A stretch of 64,000 bases of DNA from Massospora cicadina (lineage: Eukaryota; Entomophthoromycota; Entomophthoromycetes; Entomophthorales; Entomophthoraceae), in contig JAKSZP010012222.1 in the NCBI GenBank assembly GCA_022478985.1, positions 1 through 64,000 of the forward strand, written 5' to 3'. The translations under genes were made by a program, and so were the position numbers. Positions 44,177-55,104 of this stretch are shown here, one piece after another (positions within the stretch are counted from its first letter, which is position 1; every line of letters begins with the position of its first letter). Below the pieces are notes generated by a model. That model saw only the letters and a program-made list of their open reading frames with translations, did no database searches and had not been told where the DNA came from.

Positions 44177-45300
44177 TGTCAAATTCCAAATATCGCTACC
44201 AGCATATCCTCAATTTTCTGTCTGATCCAGACCTCCGTATCTTCAAGCAGATGAGTCAGGATGCTCGAGGAACCTCTTTTATGGTCCTTCCAGGACTCAT
44301 ACGCCTAGTCTGGTGCAAGCAGCTAGTCCTTCCATCAAATTACTAGAAATGGTAACTAATTCTTCCAAAACCAGGCTGGCCATCATTTTGAACAACTCTC
44401 AGCTGACTTTTCCCCCTGCAGTTAAGTCCAGAGTTGGACTTCAAAACCCTCCTGGATTCAACTCCTTTCACTGATGCTCTGAACATCATAATAGATGCTC
44501 TGGAGACTATGTCAGTTGCTCTGGATTGGTCATTTCTGGCCAGGTTGGACCTGCTCCCCGAGTTTCTTTTCTGACTCAGTCAATTTTACAAACCCGCTGT
44601 TCTGGTCTCCAAGCTCTCAATTGGTAACAGCATTCACTTTGAGCTCCCCTATGCTGAACTCTGGACACAAGCCACCGAGGCTTTGACATTAGCACTGAAT
44701 CTCTCTGATCTTGATAACCTTCTGGATCAGGATACTGACAGTTATGCTCTTTGCTTTGATGGCCAAGCTCTAAAGTTTGTCCACAAAGCTTCCTGGCTTA
44801 CATGGTTTCCACTGTTCATTCAGCTTTAGCTTCTGCAAAGCCCATAGTCACTGCTTGCAGGATGCAATCTGTTCTCTGCACAACTATCTCTTCTCTGGAG
44901 CTTCTCATCAGTATCTTCCGCTGATGGCATTGATAGGGGGCATGATTCAGCAACCCCCGTCGAGGTATCCCTTGTTCATTGCAGCCCACATGTCTGGTGT
45001 CCATAATGAAGCCCTTTGGCAAATGCTCAGGACAAACTTTCTGGCTCTGGTGCTGTATCAGGATTACTTGGGGTTATTTACCAATTGCCTCTTTCTATAC
45101 TGGTGCTTTCCTCCCCACTCCAGGGTTTTGCGATTAGCTTCCTCTGACATCTCAATTTCCCTTCCCCTAGTCACTTTTTCTCAGGGCTTGGCGTCCACTC
45201 AAAGAACTTGGTTTCATGTAGGACTCACCCTCACAAGCGTCTGATTGCATATTAATTTGATGGGCTGTTTATTCCTACTGCGATCCATCCTCCCTCCCCC
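44177..45300 (+). pseudogene. Unidentified coding-like region, antisense inside G7
   Basis: The plus strand has a long coding-like reading with few stops, starting MSNSKYRYQHILNFLSDPDL at 44177. It goes on through LDFKTLLDSTPFTDALNIII and FELPYAELWTQATEALTLAL, then (frame change near 44800) an open 155-codon stretch rich in aromatic and hydrophobic residues (44777-45244), and ends with a basic PPSPKRQHRRNHPHTEDN-like tail. I do not recognise the protein. It lies between the end of G7 integrase and the 3' LTR but on the opposite strand, so it is either an antisense extra gene of G7 or another inserted element. A hexamer repeat follows directly at 45347. Confidence 0.4.
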
Positions 45301-45346
45301 AAGAGGCAACATAGGCGGAATCATCCCCATACTGAGGACAATCTTC

Positions 45347-45377
45347 AAAAATAAAAATAAAAATAAAAATAAAAAAT
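45347..45377 (+). repeat. (AAAAAT)n simple repeat
   Basis: Four to five tandem AAAAAT units just after the coding-like region 44177-45300. Such A-rich repeat tails mark the 3' ends of some non-LTR retroposons, but no target duplication was identified here. Confidence 0.8.
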
Positions 45378-45469
45378 ATTGGCTTTTTTATCTATTTATT
45401 TAATAATCTTTTTTTCCCAATATCTTTTATCAATTTTTATCTTTATTCTTCTTTTTTACTATGGGACTT

Positions 45470-45660
45470 AACCTTGTTTTGGTTCAGCGGTCCATCTTAT
45501 CCCCCAAATTGGGTCCTGGGTATTTAAACCTGCCAGTTTCCATGGTTCAGAGATCCTTTTTTTGGACTTAACCATCTATATTGGTCCAGAGGTTCTTTTT
45601 TTTGAACTTGACCTAATCATCAGGATATGTCCAACTTAATGGTTCATCAGGCCTTTTTGA
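45470..45660 (-). repeat. Tandem repeats in the C-terminal tail of G7 pol
   Basis: Imperfect units of about 50-60 bases, each containing GGTTCA/GGTCCA, a T-run of 5-8 and GGACTTAACC/GAACTTGACC (45478, 45540, 45580 and 45640). On the minus strand they read as repeated VKSKKRISEPW and VKFKKRTSGPI peptides, just after the integrase C-terminal domain. A basic repeat tail on integrase is unusual. Confidence 0.55.
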
Positions 45661-45689
45661 ACTCTTTTTTTCATTGATCCAACACTTTA

Positions 45690-46799
45690 GATACTTAGCA
45701 TGGACTAAATTTACAACTCTTCCATCCAAGAGATTCTTGATGGAGTAGCATTGGTCACCATCTTGGCGATTACTTCAAATGGACCCAACCACAATGCATC
45801 TAATTTGGTTCCTCATCTAAAGCCATGAATATCACAATAGGCAAAATTTTCCGCTATTTGATATTCGTCTAATGCTAATCAGTTCTTGTCATCCATCGAT
45901 TTCACTTTTATCATTTTCTTCAAGGTTGTAATGAATGCTTTTGATTGCATATCAATCAGGATACTCTTCTGTCAGTTCAGGTTTTGCTCGGTACTCATCC
46001 CTGATGTAGGTTCCACCACCAAATATAAAATTGGCGGCAACGCGGCCTTTCACCCATATAATAATTCAAATTACATCTTTCCTGTCGCTGCATGATGACT
46101 AATGTTATAGGTGGACATCACCAAACTCAGGTACGTTCCCCACACAGAAGTTCTCACTCAACTAGCTTCCTTAGCGTCGTGGCCAGCATCCCATTGACAC
46201 GTTCTACCAGTCCATTTGTCTTCAGCTAGTATGGCACTGACATGACTTCTTGAATCCCCGTTTTTTGTTTAACCTTGGGATCACATGAGATGTGAAGTTG
46301 GTCCCATTGTCATTCAGCAGGGCTTGCGCACATCCATGCCGGTATACTACTTGATCCAGGATGATTCTCGCAGTACTGGTACCGTCTACTATGGTTAGGG
46401 CCTTTGTTTCACCCATCTCATCAGATGGTTGATGGAAACTATGATGTACTTGACTTCCCCTGTGCTCATCATCAGCGGTCCCATCACATCAATGAACACC
46501 GTGTGCAAGGCAAATCCAGAGAGGACAATTCAATATACAGTTGTATTCTTGTATGGTTTATGCATCTGGCACTAAACGCAACAAACCAGATGATCCGCGA
46601 CATCATTGTTGATTGATTTCCAGTAATAGTACTGGCGAATATGGTCGGTTGTTTTTCTCAGGCCTCCATGCCCAACAACCTTGTGAGCTGCTTGTACTAT
46701 AACTTCTCTTTCTGATGGTTTTGGGATAATAGCCGCTTCCCTTTGATCATCTTGAATACTCGTCCATCCATAGTCTTGGTGTTTTCCATCGCTTTCCAA
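45690..46799 (-). pseudogene. Integrase (G7)
   Basis: The minus strand from 46799 holds the HHCC zinc finger: VIVQAAHKVVGHGGLRKTTD, then HIRQYYYWKSI and HLVCCV-x-C. The core follows as FIDVMGPLMMSTGEVKYIIV (first catalytic D; the next block INHLMRWV has the usual D replaced by N). Then comes 46222-46416, with DGTSTARIILDQVVYRHGCA and LLNDNGTNFTSHV, the (T/N)-D-N-G-T-N-F catalytic block. Near 45700-45800 the C-terminal domain reads KLDALWLGPFEVIAKM and ends in a V-H-A-K-Y-L-K-like block. Frame changes and stops separate the parts. It would have made the CATAC duplication. Confidence 0.85.
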
Positions 46800-47048
46800 A
46801 GCGCACCTTGGATTTCTTAGGGCTCATCCCGGATTATTACTTTGACCACTCTCTGGAATAGCTCATCCACCTAAGGGTATACCAACTGGACATTTGGCAA
46901 CCGCGATAAGCCATCCACGTTCTGATTAGAAGCCCCCTGCTCAGTGGACTATCTTATAATTATAAGCCTGAAGCTTAATTACCCATTGAAACCATTTGTC
47001 CTTCAGGTTCCCATAGATTGTGCAGCCGATGCAATGAAGAGTGGTCCG

Positions 47049-47330
47049 TCAGCACCTTAAAGTGATTCCTTGGACATACAACCAAAACTGCTTGCATGAG
47101 TATATGACCACAAGGCATTCCCGCCCAGTCATGATGTAGTTTCTCTCAGCAGATGAGATTGTCCGGCTCACATATACCACCAGATGCTCATCCCCAAGCT
47201 CATCTAATTGGTTCACTATGGTGCTGATCACTGTCAATAAAGCATCGGTTTGAATGATAAACTCCAAATTGAAATTTGGATTTTTCAGAATCAGCAAATC
47301 TATCAAATACTGGTTTAACTCATAAAAGGA
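47049..47330 (-). pseudogene. RNase H (G7)
   Basis: Open minus-strand stretch of 85 codons: PNFNLEFIIQTDALLTVIST (D-A in TDA), GDEHLVVYVSRTISSAERNY, IMTGRECLVVIYSCKQFWLY (catalytic E in RE). The pattern (T/M)-x-(R/K)-E-(C/L)-L-(A/V)-V-(V/I) is that of gypsy RNase H. A stop follows at the point where the V-x-T-D-H block should be; that block is readable in another frame near 47030 (DHSSLHRL-like). Confidence 0.8.
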
Positions 47331-47559
47331 GTCTTGAGCCTCTTCATTCCATATGATTCTTTTTTCAGATCCTTTATTGAATGGAATAATGGCTCAGCTA
47401 TTCAGGTGAAGCAAAAATTATTCTTCTATAGTATCCGAGCATCCCAAAGAATACTTGGATGTCTCTGACACTCGTTGGTACAGCCATATGCTCTATAGCT
47501 ACTATCTTCTGGGTTTGCAGCTTAAATTTACTTAATTTGATTACAAAACTCAAGTATTT

Positions 47560-48110
47560 CAACTCTTTCTTGAAGAAGTGACACTTCCTTAGCTTGTCTT
47601 CAGGTTAGCCATGGACAGTCGCTTAAAAACTTCTTGAAAGTGGTGCAAGTGGTCAGTAAACGTTCTTCTGAACGCATTGATATAGTCCAGATATACCAGG
47701 ATGCACGACTACTTCAGGTCTCTTAATATCGCATCCAGGCCTTTTGGAACGTCACAGGCGCATTACAGAGACCCTGGAGCATCCTCGTCGGCTGGTATAA
47801 CCCCTGCGTGGTAATAATCACGCATTTTTCTTGGTCTTACTCTGGCAAGTCGATCTGCCAATATCCCAAGATTAGATCCATCACAGAGAAATACTTTGTT
47901 TCTCTAAACGATCCAGTGCATCATCAATCCTTGGTGGGGGTATGAATCCTTCTTCATAATTTTGTTTAGCCTCCGGTAGTCAATCACCACCTGGTTTGAT
48001 CCATCCTTCTTCTTCAAAATCAGAATTGGACTCATCCAAGGACTTGACGACGGAACTAGAAGCCCATGCTTCACTAGTTTGCTGATCTCATCCTCCACTA
48101 CCGCTTCAGA
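47560..48110 (-). pseudogene. Reverse transcriptase (G7), catalytic box altered
   Basis: The open stretch 48098-47904 reads MEDEISKLVKHGLLVPSSSP, WMSPILILKKKDGSNQVVID and YRRLNKIMKKDSYP: the RT fingers and the D-Y-R-x-L-N block, well preserved. Farther on the catalytic box near 47680 reads YLDYINAF where YLDDINxF is usual, so the second catalytic aspartate is tyrosine. It is followed by FTDHLHHFQEVFKRL, the conserved helix after the box. The change alone would abolish DNA synthesis; frameshifts exist as well. Confidence 0.85.
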
Positions 48111-48844
48111 GGCTTAGGATCTTCAGACTGATCTCATCCTTATCAGTAAATTTTTCCCGGTGTTGACCTTGTAGATTACATCTTGTGCACATCCCAAATT
48201 GTGGTCGTCCTGAGCAAACACTTCCCAATATTTCTTGAATAGTTCAAGCACCTCTTCCTGCTGCCTACCGGTAGATCAGTGAGCTGCTCCTGATCAACCA
48301 ATAGGTTGTGCTTTTGGCTACCCTGGCCAGTAATCCCCTTTCATCAAGAGACCCAAAATCATGAAATCATCTCATTTTTGGCCATCAGGATCAGATAAAT
48401 AAAAGCGATGATCTGATTCCTTTTATTCTTCATTGGTTTTTCACTTAAATTCGCCAGGAGAACTTGAATTTCTCCATGGAGTGGCATTATTATCCCAGGA
48501 GCTACTCATGGCTCACTCTAGACTTCTTCAAGTGGCTTCCAACCTCCCCATACACCATCTCAGGAATCTCCAAAGTCAACCCAGTGCTGACTATTATCTG
48601 CAATCTGGCCAGTATGGTCCTTTCTTTCTTGACCCTTAATGGAATCCCCCAGTTTTACAGGATTTCCGCTAGCATCCCATGTTGCTTCATACCAACTAAT
48701 TGGTATCAAATTGGTACAATTCTGTCATTGTATATCAGATTAATGAAGTTGTTTCTCCGATTCAATGGAGCTTCACAGTCCTTCTGGTATACCAATGGTA
48801 ACATCTGACCCAGTATGGTCAACATATTATTCCTCGAAATTACA

Positions 48845-49115
48845 TCTAACTCTGTACTTCCATAGAAACTCTTTTCCAATAAGGATATCATAGATCTGGT
48901 TCGCCAAAACTATTGATGGTGCAGATATTATCAATGACCAGAATCATAGTGGCAGCGCACTATACGCTCCACAGGAAATGGTGGTGTTTGGCTCAGTCAT
49001 CCCATATTCTCTCTTGTGCTCCAAGTCCGGCGAGATCTTCATCCTCTTTACCATCTTGGTCAAGACAATATTGATGGGCGCTCCACTGTCAACAATTGCC
49101 CTCACCCTCACTCAA
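48845..49115 (-). pseudogene. Aspartic protease (G7)
   Basis: The minus strand reads RVRAIVDSGAPINIVLTKMV (catalytic D-S-G-A), then MTEPNTTISCGAYSALPL, a stop and frame change, and finally LANQIYDILIGKEFLWKY (the Y-D-I-L-I-G-x-x-F block). Both halves of the retropepsin fold are therefore present in order over about 85 residues. The spacing to the gag zinc knuckle (about 500 bases upstream) is normal for a gag-PR-RT element. Confidence 0.85.
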
Positions 49116-49599
49116 TTCACTTGTATATCTATATATGTACATTTGGAATACTGTAATATAGTATTTACTGAGTGAATGACGGCGTTATTAGCCAAATCTA
49201 GGGTGTGAATAATTTGCGCCTATAATTCAGGAAATGATTCCTTTATTGCGCCAAGAGGGATAGACAGATTAACCTCATCTAAACAGATGTCTGATAACTC
49301 TTCAGGATTCTTGGTGGATTAAATTTTCTCTGCCAGTTGTCAGGCGTACAGCTGGGCAACTTCCTGAATTATTTCAGGGTCAATTCTCTTCACCCCGGCT
49401 CTAGTCATGGCAATCACATCCATATTGACCACTTGGTAAAGCTGATCCTGCTCATCGTCTATGAACATATTGCTAGTATCTTTTTCATCATTCATGATAT
49501 CAAGAGGAACAGGTTTCTCTGCAACTCTAGACTGTTCCTTGTCTAGGCAGTGGGCCCTTTTCCTGAATCCTTGGTGGCTGCTGTCTCCTTGGCCTAGAC

Positions 49600-50817
49600 C
49601 ACATTAATCTGATCCTTCAGCTTTTTACAGTGTATGGTGAAATGTCCTCTCCCGCCACACTGATAGCAGACCTTCTCTTTCTTGATTAACCAAACTGAAT
49701 TCTTTGGGCTTATTTCTTAGCACAGTTCGATTGGTAGCATCTTTTGCTCAATTTGTTTCCCTTGTGGGATTTGGATTTCGTACCATATTGGACTTGTAAC
49801 TTATATTTGGGGCATCAAATGTCGCTCAAAAAGTCTTCAAATTGTCTACCATTTGTGAGGTAGTTATCTCTGTTGCGAACATGGAATACAACATTTGATG
49901 CAAATCATGATAGGGCCAAAAGGCCACTTGCAAAGCAATTCTAGAATCAAAGTCATCCAATACTTTATCTCTGGCCAGGATCTGTGACTCCTAGCAAGAC
50001 TGATCTGCGAAGCTAACAAGAGACTCATCTTTATGGAACTAAATTCCCATAAATTCTTACTTGCATTTTGACATGCAGGTTAAATCCCTAACTCCTTCAT
50101 TATGGCCACCTTTGCCTTGGCATATGACCTACTGTCCCCCTCCAAGTGGGGTAACACTAAGGATTTTGCAGTCAGTGTCCAGGCAGTTCATGACTGTCAA
50201 CGCCTTTTGACAATCTCCAGAGCCATTCATTGTCATGTCAAACAGTCAGAAAAATGCTGAGGCATTATCCCTATGGAATGTTGGCAATTTTGTCATTGCC
50301 CTATATTATTCTGAGTCATTTCTGTAAATTTCTATTGGTTTGGCTACTTGGCTAACTCAAGGGAGTGACTTCAGGCATCATCTCCAAAAGGGCATTGAAA
50401 GCGGGTGGCATATTCCTTGGGGTATTCAACTTCACAAGTATTATGCGAGGACTTCTCTCTTCAGCATCGCTTTACCATATTGGGATCACAAGCACATCTG
50501 TGAGCTTTAAGTTCCTCCACTTGTTTGATTAATTTCTCAATATCCACACCAAACTTACTTAAACGAACGCATCTGCTTCTCGCTCCAGTTTCAGGTATAA
50601 AACCTGGAAAACAAGGTCCCCTTCTTTATTCTTCAACAAGTTTACTTTGCCGAGTAACTAGTTCCTGGAGGTTGGCTACATTCTCTACTCCTTCCTCCAC
50701 CTTGGCGACTCATTCTTCCAAGGCCACAAACTCCCGATGATCCGCTGAGTTTAAGGCATTATGATTCACAGTGGCAATTTTTGTCCACAGAATGCGTAGT
50801 TCTTCTTTGTACAACAT
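49600..50817 (-). pseudogene. gag with intact CCHC zinc knuckle (G7)
   Basis: Starts MLYKEELRILWTKIATVNHN at 50817 on the minus strand, about 30 bases past the PBS. A coiled-coil-like helix follows (HREFVALEE, then VEEGVENVANLQELVTRQSK). After decayed capsid sequence the nucleocapsid reads KEKVCYQCGGRGHFTIHCKK at about 49621-49683, a perfect C-x2-C-x4-H-x4-C knuckle. Gag packages the element RNA into cytoplasmic particles. There are stops after about 30 codons and several frameshifts. Confidence 0.8.
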
Positions 50818-50845
50818 TATAATAGATTCTTCACTCAACTACCCC

Positions 50846-50862
50846 TGTAGTGAGCACCAAAT
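50846..50862 (-). promoter_or_regulatory. Primer-binding site of G7
   Basis: Immediately inside the 5' LTR the minus strand reads ATTTGGTGCTCACTACA. A TGG start two to four bases after the LTR is the usual tRNA 3'-CCA binding site, and TGGTGCTCAC resembles the TGGCGCCCAC type of gypsy PBS. The tRNA was not identified. Confidence 0.65.
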
Positions 50863-52010
50863 TATAATAATTTATTCTAGGTTGATTATCGGCCATTAAC
50901 CCAATAACCTTTTTACTGCACAGGTTTGATTTCCTCATGCACTTCGTCATGTTGTATAAAATATATTAATTGATAAATAGTATGGAGACTATTATCTGTA
51001 GATGAGATTGAACTATTATAAGGCCCAACGCTTGCCCAGTATTTCCAATTCAATACTCTGTAAGTCATACTCATAGGGATTCGTTCCCTATACTCTTGTC
51101 CACCCAATCTTTGTTAAGATACCTCAATGACAGTCTCTCTCAGCCCAACACACAGTCGGCAGCTATCCCTGATTGTGGTCCCTTATTCACTAGATTCCCT
51201 CTCCAATTATTACTCTTCTCTATGATAGTCTTCCTATTATTTCCTTCTGCATAAAATATCCTTAAGATAGAATGGCACAATAGAATCTGATAGTCTAACA
51301 AAACACTGAATTGATATTATAACTGTAGGTAAGGCTTTTCTAATTACTGTTTTTTACAAAATAATGTTTTTATTATAGTAAATCCTAGATATTTATATAG
51401 TAGGGGATTCGGCTGTCTAACCCTCAGTTGACACCTCTTCAATGAAATAGCAGCCATTGCCATTGAATCACCCATCCTCGTCTCAGCAGTGATGGTCTTC
51501 CCCATCCTGGCTAGGATTCCATTGTCAGACATCCTTAAGACCTCAAATGGAAAGAGTTGGAAAATGTGTTCCAAAATTTTTCTCTTGATCTAAGCAAACC
51601 AACCCTTAACTGGTAGCGACCTGCTTAGGTAATGGGATTTATACCCATTATGGCAGATAACTTCACCAACCAATCGATTCACTAGTTACAGGTGGCATCA
51701 CTCACCTCACAACTCGCTATTCATTCCCAATCAGTCAGTGATGAAACCCGACCAATCCTAAATTGGTACACCTGATAGTTAATCACTATCAGATGACCCC
51801 ATTTCATTGGCAACTCCACCTGATGAGATCTCGAGTATTCATATGGATTGATCACAGATGGTATGACCAGGTGAACATATCAAAAATCCTCAACCATAGT
51901 TCTTCCAAAACTTGGGTCAACCAATTTCTGATTCACTTCTCCTCTGGGAATTTTCCCCTAGCAATACCAGGTAATCTAGCAGGTTGGGAATATGGGAAAA
52001 AATCCCAACG
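50863..52010 (-). repeat. 5' LTR of G7 (type A)
   Basis: 1148 bases. On the minus strand it starts CGTTGGGATTTTTTCCC (TG changed to CG) and ends in TTATTATAA (CA changed). It is followed inside by the PBS and flanked outside by CATAC. The TATA region near 51395 is CTATATAAATATCTAGG on the minus strand. It carries an inverted-repeat block (CTGC, TAATGGG/CCCATTA, GCAG, 51621-51656). Confidence 0.9.
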
Positions 52011-52015
52011 CATAC
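52011..52015. repeat. Target-site duplication of G7, right copy
   Basis: CATAC, the partner of 40532-40536. Confidence 0.85.
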
Positions 52016-53200
52016 CCATCTGGGGCTTCCTCACTTGACTCATCAACTGTCTTACTGACTATTTTAACTGCTTTTCTCAACATCATCCTGTAGGGCCCAC
52101 AGATTTTGGTTCATTTGAATAGTGGAGGCAGGAACAGAGTATGTGGTAGTAGGCAAAATGGGAGCTGCTTGGGGGTGAACTGTGGGCTAAGCCTGATTCT
52201 GATTGCCTTAGGTGAATTCAGGTGAGTGATGTAGCTGTGAATTGTGGTAGGTGTAGATCTTCCACTCTGCCAAGAGAGTGAGTATGTTGGGTGAGAGGGG
52301 GCAAAAAACACCCTATTCAGATGCTGCTAGAAAGATTGTAGAGACAGGACCAGATGAAGAAGCATGTGGAAGGATTTTTTAGTATAGATGAATCCAAAAC
52401 AGAGGGGAAAAATAGGTGACCATTGTCAACTTGAGCCCAAAAGATATGATCTGGTGCTTCCACAATGTGAGCACATGGGGATATTTGTTAGGTAATGTCA
52501 GAGTGGTGTGGGGTGATGTTGGCAGTAGCTCAAGGGTCAACAAGGCACTCTGCACCAGAAGGAATGGTGAAGACGTGGTTTGGTTGAGAGTCATAAGCCC
52601 TGACATCAGCTGCTCATATAGAATTTAGGTGTGGGAGGTGAGAAGAGGCTAGAAAATGACACCATCAATGTGGTGTCAGAATAAAGGTGAGTACAGGTAG
52701 TAGCATTATGTAATTTATAAATCAAAGTAGTAAACACCGCTGCTGCAGCGTCCTCCTCCATCTAGAAGCTTATATCAACAAAAGAAAGAGCAGGAATTGA
52801 TAAAATAAGCTGGTTCAAAGGCAGCATTGGAAAGTTTAACAATTGATTTGTCAGCTTATGGGAATAAACACCTTTAGTCAACTTGGAGGCAAAATCAAAT
52901 GTTGGACTGAGGAAGGGCAAGAGGATGGTGATATGATGGGTGGATGCGTGCAAGGTGAAGCACTAAGTCCTGTGAGGAACAAGTTGGACAGAAGAGTTTT
53001 GTGGGTATTTAAGCCCATTTAAATGCATTTCCCCAAAGGGCAGAGAATTCTAGGTGGTGGAGCACCGCTGCCCCACACTGGGTTGGCAGGCAGCAGATCT
53101 GAGGACATCAAATAGGAAAAGAACATGGACAGATGATGGTGGATAAAAGTCTTTTTATCAAAGTTTTCTCAAGAGAGAGATCAAGTTAAAGGAAAAAAAC
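52016..53200 (-). mobile_element. Retroposon R4, 5' part
   Basis: On the minus strand the leader and start of the ORF1-like gene match R2: GACTTTTATCCACCATCATC, then TTTGATGTCCT and CCAGTGTGGGGCAGCGGTGC (53150-53060; R2 has CCAGTGTGGGGCAGCAGTGC at 42304). Peptides LHASTHHITILLPFLSP and FASKLTKGVYSHKLTNQLLN correspond to R2's LHLARVHPSCPILSPSLAP and the stretch after it. The gene is dead. R4 breaks off at 52016, where G7 begins, and resumes at 40531. Confidence 0.75.
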
Positions 53201-54179
53201 ATATTTAATATATTCTTTTCCCCATTAATGATTCTGTAAGCTGTATGACAAAGTGTATTTTCTGGTTTTTTAAAAATTATATATCGCTGAGGTGCTAATC
53301 TTTTGCCTAGAAACCTCCCAATTATGAGAGCAGAAGTGCCTCACCTGGGCTAAAACATATGTAATAAAGTTAATTCAAGGGCTGAAAAAACTTGGGGATC
53401 TTTATTAACCACTGCCATAATTCATAGAGGATTGGCATTGGTTTATGAACTCGACTAATAGTTGAGTATGGCCAGGAGATACCCTAGAGGTATAAAATAT
53501 TATTGCCAGGCCTTGAAATAAAATTATATTACTATAATCATCTTTTTCATCTTGTATTATACTATCTTATATAGTATTCTTTAATTATATCTTCATATTA
53601 AGAATTCCAGATGAGCGTTAAAGGGGAGCTTTTCATAATTCTCTGCACCAGGAGAGTTTTAAATTAGAAAAAGAAATCATACCCAGAAGATACAATAAAA
53701 ATAAAATAATCTTGTTTTAGCTTTGTGAGCTTCAGAAGGATTAGTAAATACCATAAGATACTTAGCAGAATCAAGTTTAGGTAATCCAAAACTCATCATA
53801 AGTATCAAAGCAGAAGTATATCAACTAAGTGAGTAAATCCACAAAACTTAACAAGTGGTGATCACTAAAAACCACATTACACACTTAATATGGATACTTA
53901 TCCAGATACCTGGCAGAATCTGCCAGAAGAATCAATGAAAAAAATATGAAAACCAGTGCCCAAGAAATCAATGAGTACTTTAGCACTGCTTGGCAAAACA
54001 CTGAGAATAGTACTTTGTACTCCTTAGCTCTCAACACTGCAGGAGGAGAGCATGTAGACTCAACAGACATATTAATTTACCTCAGAAAGTGTAAAGGAAA
54101 TGATGGATATACTCATTCATAGGTAAAGAATCTGCACATCTCATGTGGACTAATCCTTTGGTCTGTTTTTTATTACTTT
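53201..54179. other. AT-rich DNA without recognisable genes
   Basis: No motif-bearing reading on either strand. Possibly includes the start of the G6 LTR. Confidence 0.4.
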
Positions 54180-54720
54180 AGGGATCAGGCTTTAAAAATG
54201 AAATTTATATGTTGTACTGAGAGGTAACAAAATCAACTCTGGCTAGACGCCTCTCTTATACACAAGCAACTGTTGATACTTTACCCTTTTAAGAATAAAC
54301 CTTATCCTGGGGTAAACCTCGACACTTCTCTTAAGGCCAAGTCTCAGTAATTATGCTGAAAATCCTAATAGAATATAACAATATATCACAAAAAGGTCTA
54401 GATCCTCATAGGATGATGTCCTACCAAATTGAGATAAAATCATTCCTATCTGGAATCTATCAGGTGCTTAGTAGCAACATCGTTTGGATATTCCTTTAGG
54501 TAGTTGTATAATTGATCTGATATCTCTCTTATTAGATATCAGAATATCAACTTTTATTTATATTAATTAATATCTACCCTATAAAAGGGGTCCCAACTAT
54601 ATTAATAAAGATGTGAAATTTTAACTTCTATTTTTTAATAATCTAATTATTCATTCTTTAAGTTAGCCTACAAAGTGAACTTCTAAGGCCTGCCTTTTAA
54701 AAAAGGGTCAAATCCCAACA
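54180..54720 (+). repeat. Probable 5' LTR of G6
   Basis: A TATA box in CCCTATAAAAGGGGTCCC at 54574 and a polyadenylation-like ATTAATAAAG at 54600 lie upstream of the G6 gag on the same strand, and ATCCCAACA at 54720 could be the LTR end. The partner LTR lies beyond the window, so both ends are estimates. Confidence 0.4.
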
Positions 54721-55104
54721 GCAACCAATGAGTTCTTGGGCAGTTTTGTACAAATTTCCATAAAGTATACCCAAAGGATTCTGGCTTAACAGAATCTAGA
54801 GATTACAAAGATATATAAAGTTCACGAGGAAGAGCAATCTTTCAAATGTAACCTACTAGATAAGCTAAATATAGCTTCACCAAAGCCAGAAAAGCCATAT
54901 CATCAATACAGAACATGCCAACAATGCTCATAGAGGACTGAGTACTTTGGAAGAACAACATAATGTTAGAGCTCTTAAGATTGCAGTCAAAACTCTCACT
55001 CATTATAGATTGACCAGTGAGCGGGTTCATAATATTAATAAATGCTTCAGAAATTGAATATACTTCAAATTTCTGTCTTCTTAGACTTAACTTCTGACTG
55101 AAGA

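Larger units (their letters stand above)
40537..52010 (-). mobile_element. G7: complete-structure Ty3/gypsy LTR retrotransposon
   Basis: Minus-strand element of 11.5 kb (9.6 kb without the inserted R2) bounded by two 1.15-kb type-A LTRs and a CATAC target duplication. Inside, from right to left: PBS next to the 5' LTR, gag with an intact zinc knuckle, PR, RT, RNase H, integrase, a C-terminal repeat tail, an unexplained region with a plus-strand coding-like stretch, and a polypurine tract at the 3' LTR. LTR-A, LTR-B and the 13379 fragment are other traces of this family. It landed in R4, and R2 later landed in it. Pol is broken by stops, frameshifts and a changed RT catalytic residue. Confidence 0.9.

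Noticed and set aside
45347..45377. CRISPR or satellite array at the hexamer repeat
   Set aside because: It is a short AAAAAT microsatellite with no spacers or longer unit. No CRISPR-like array was seen anywhere in the window.
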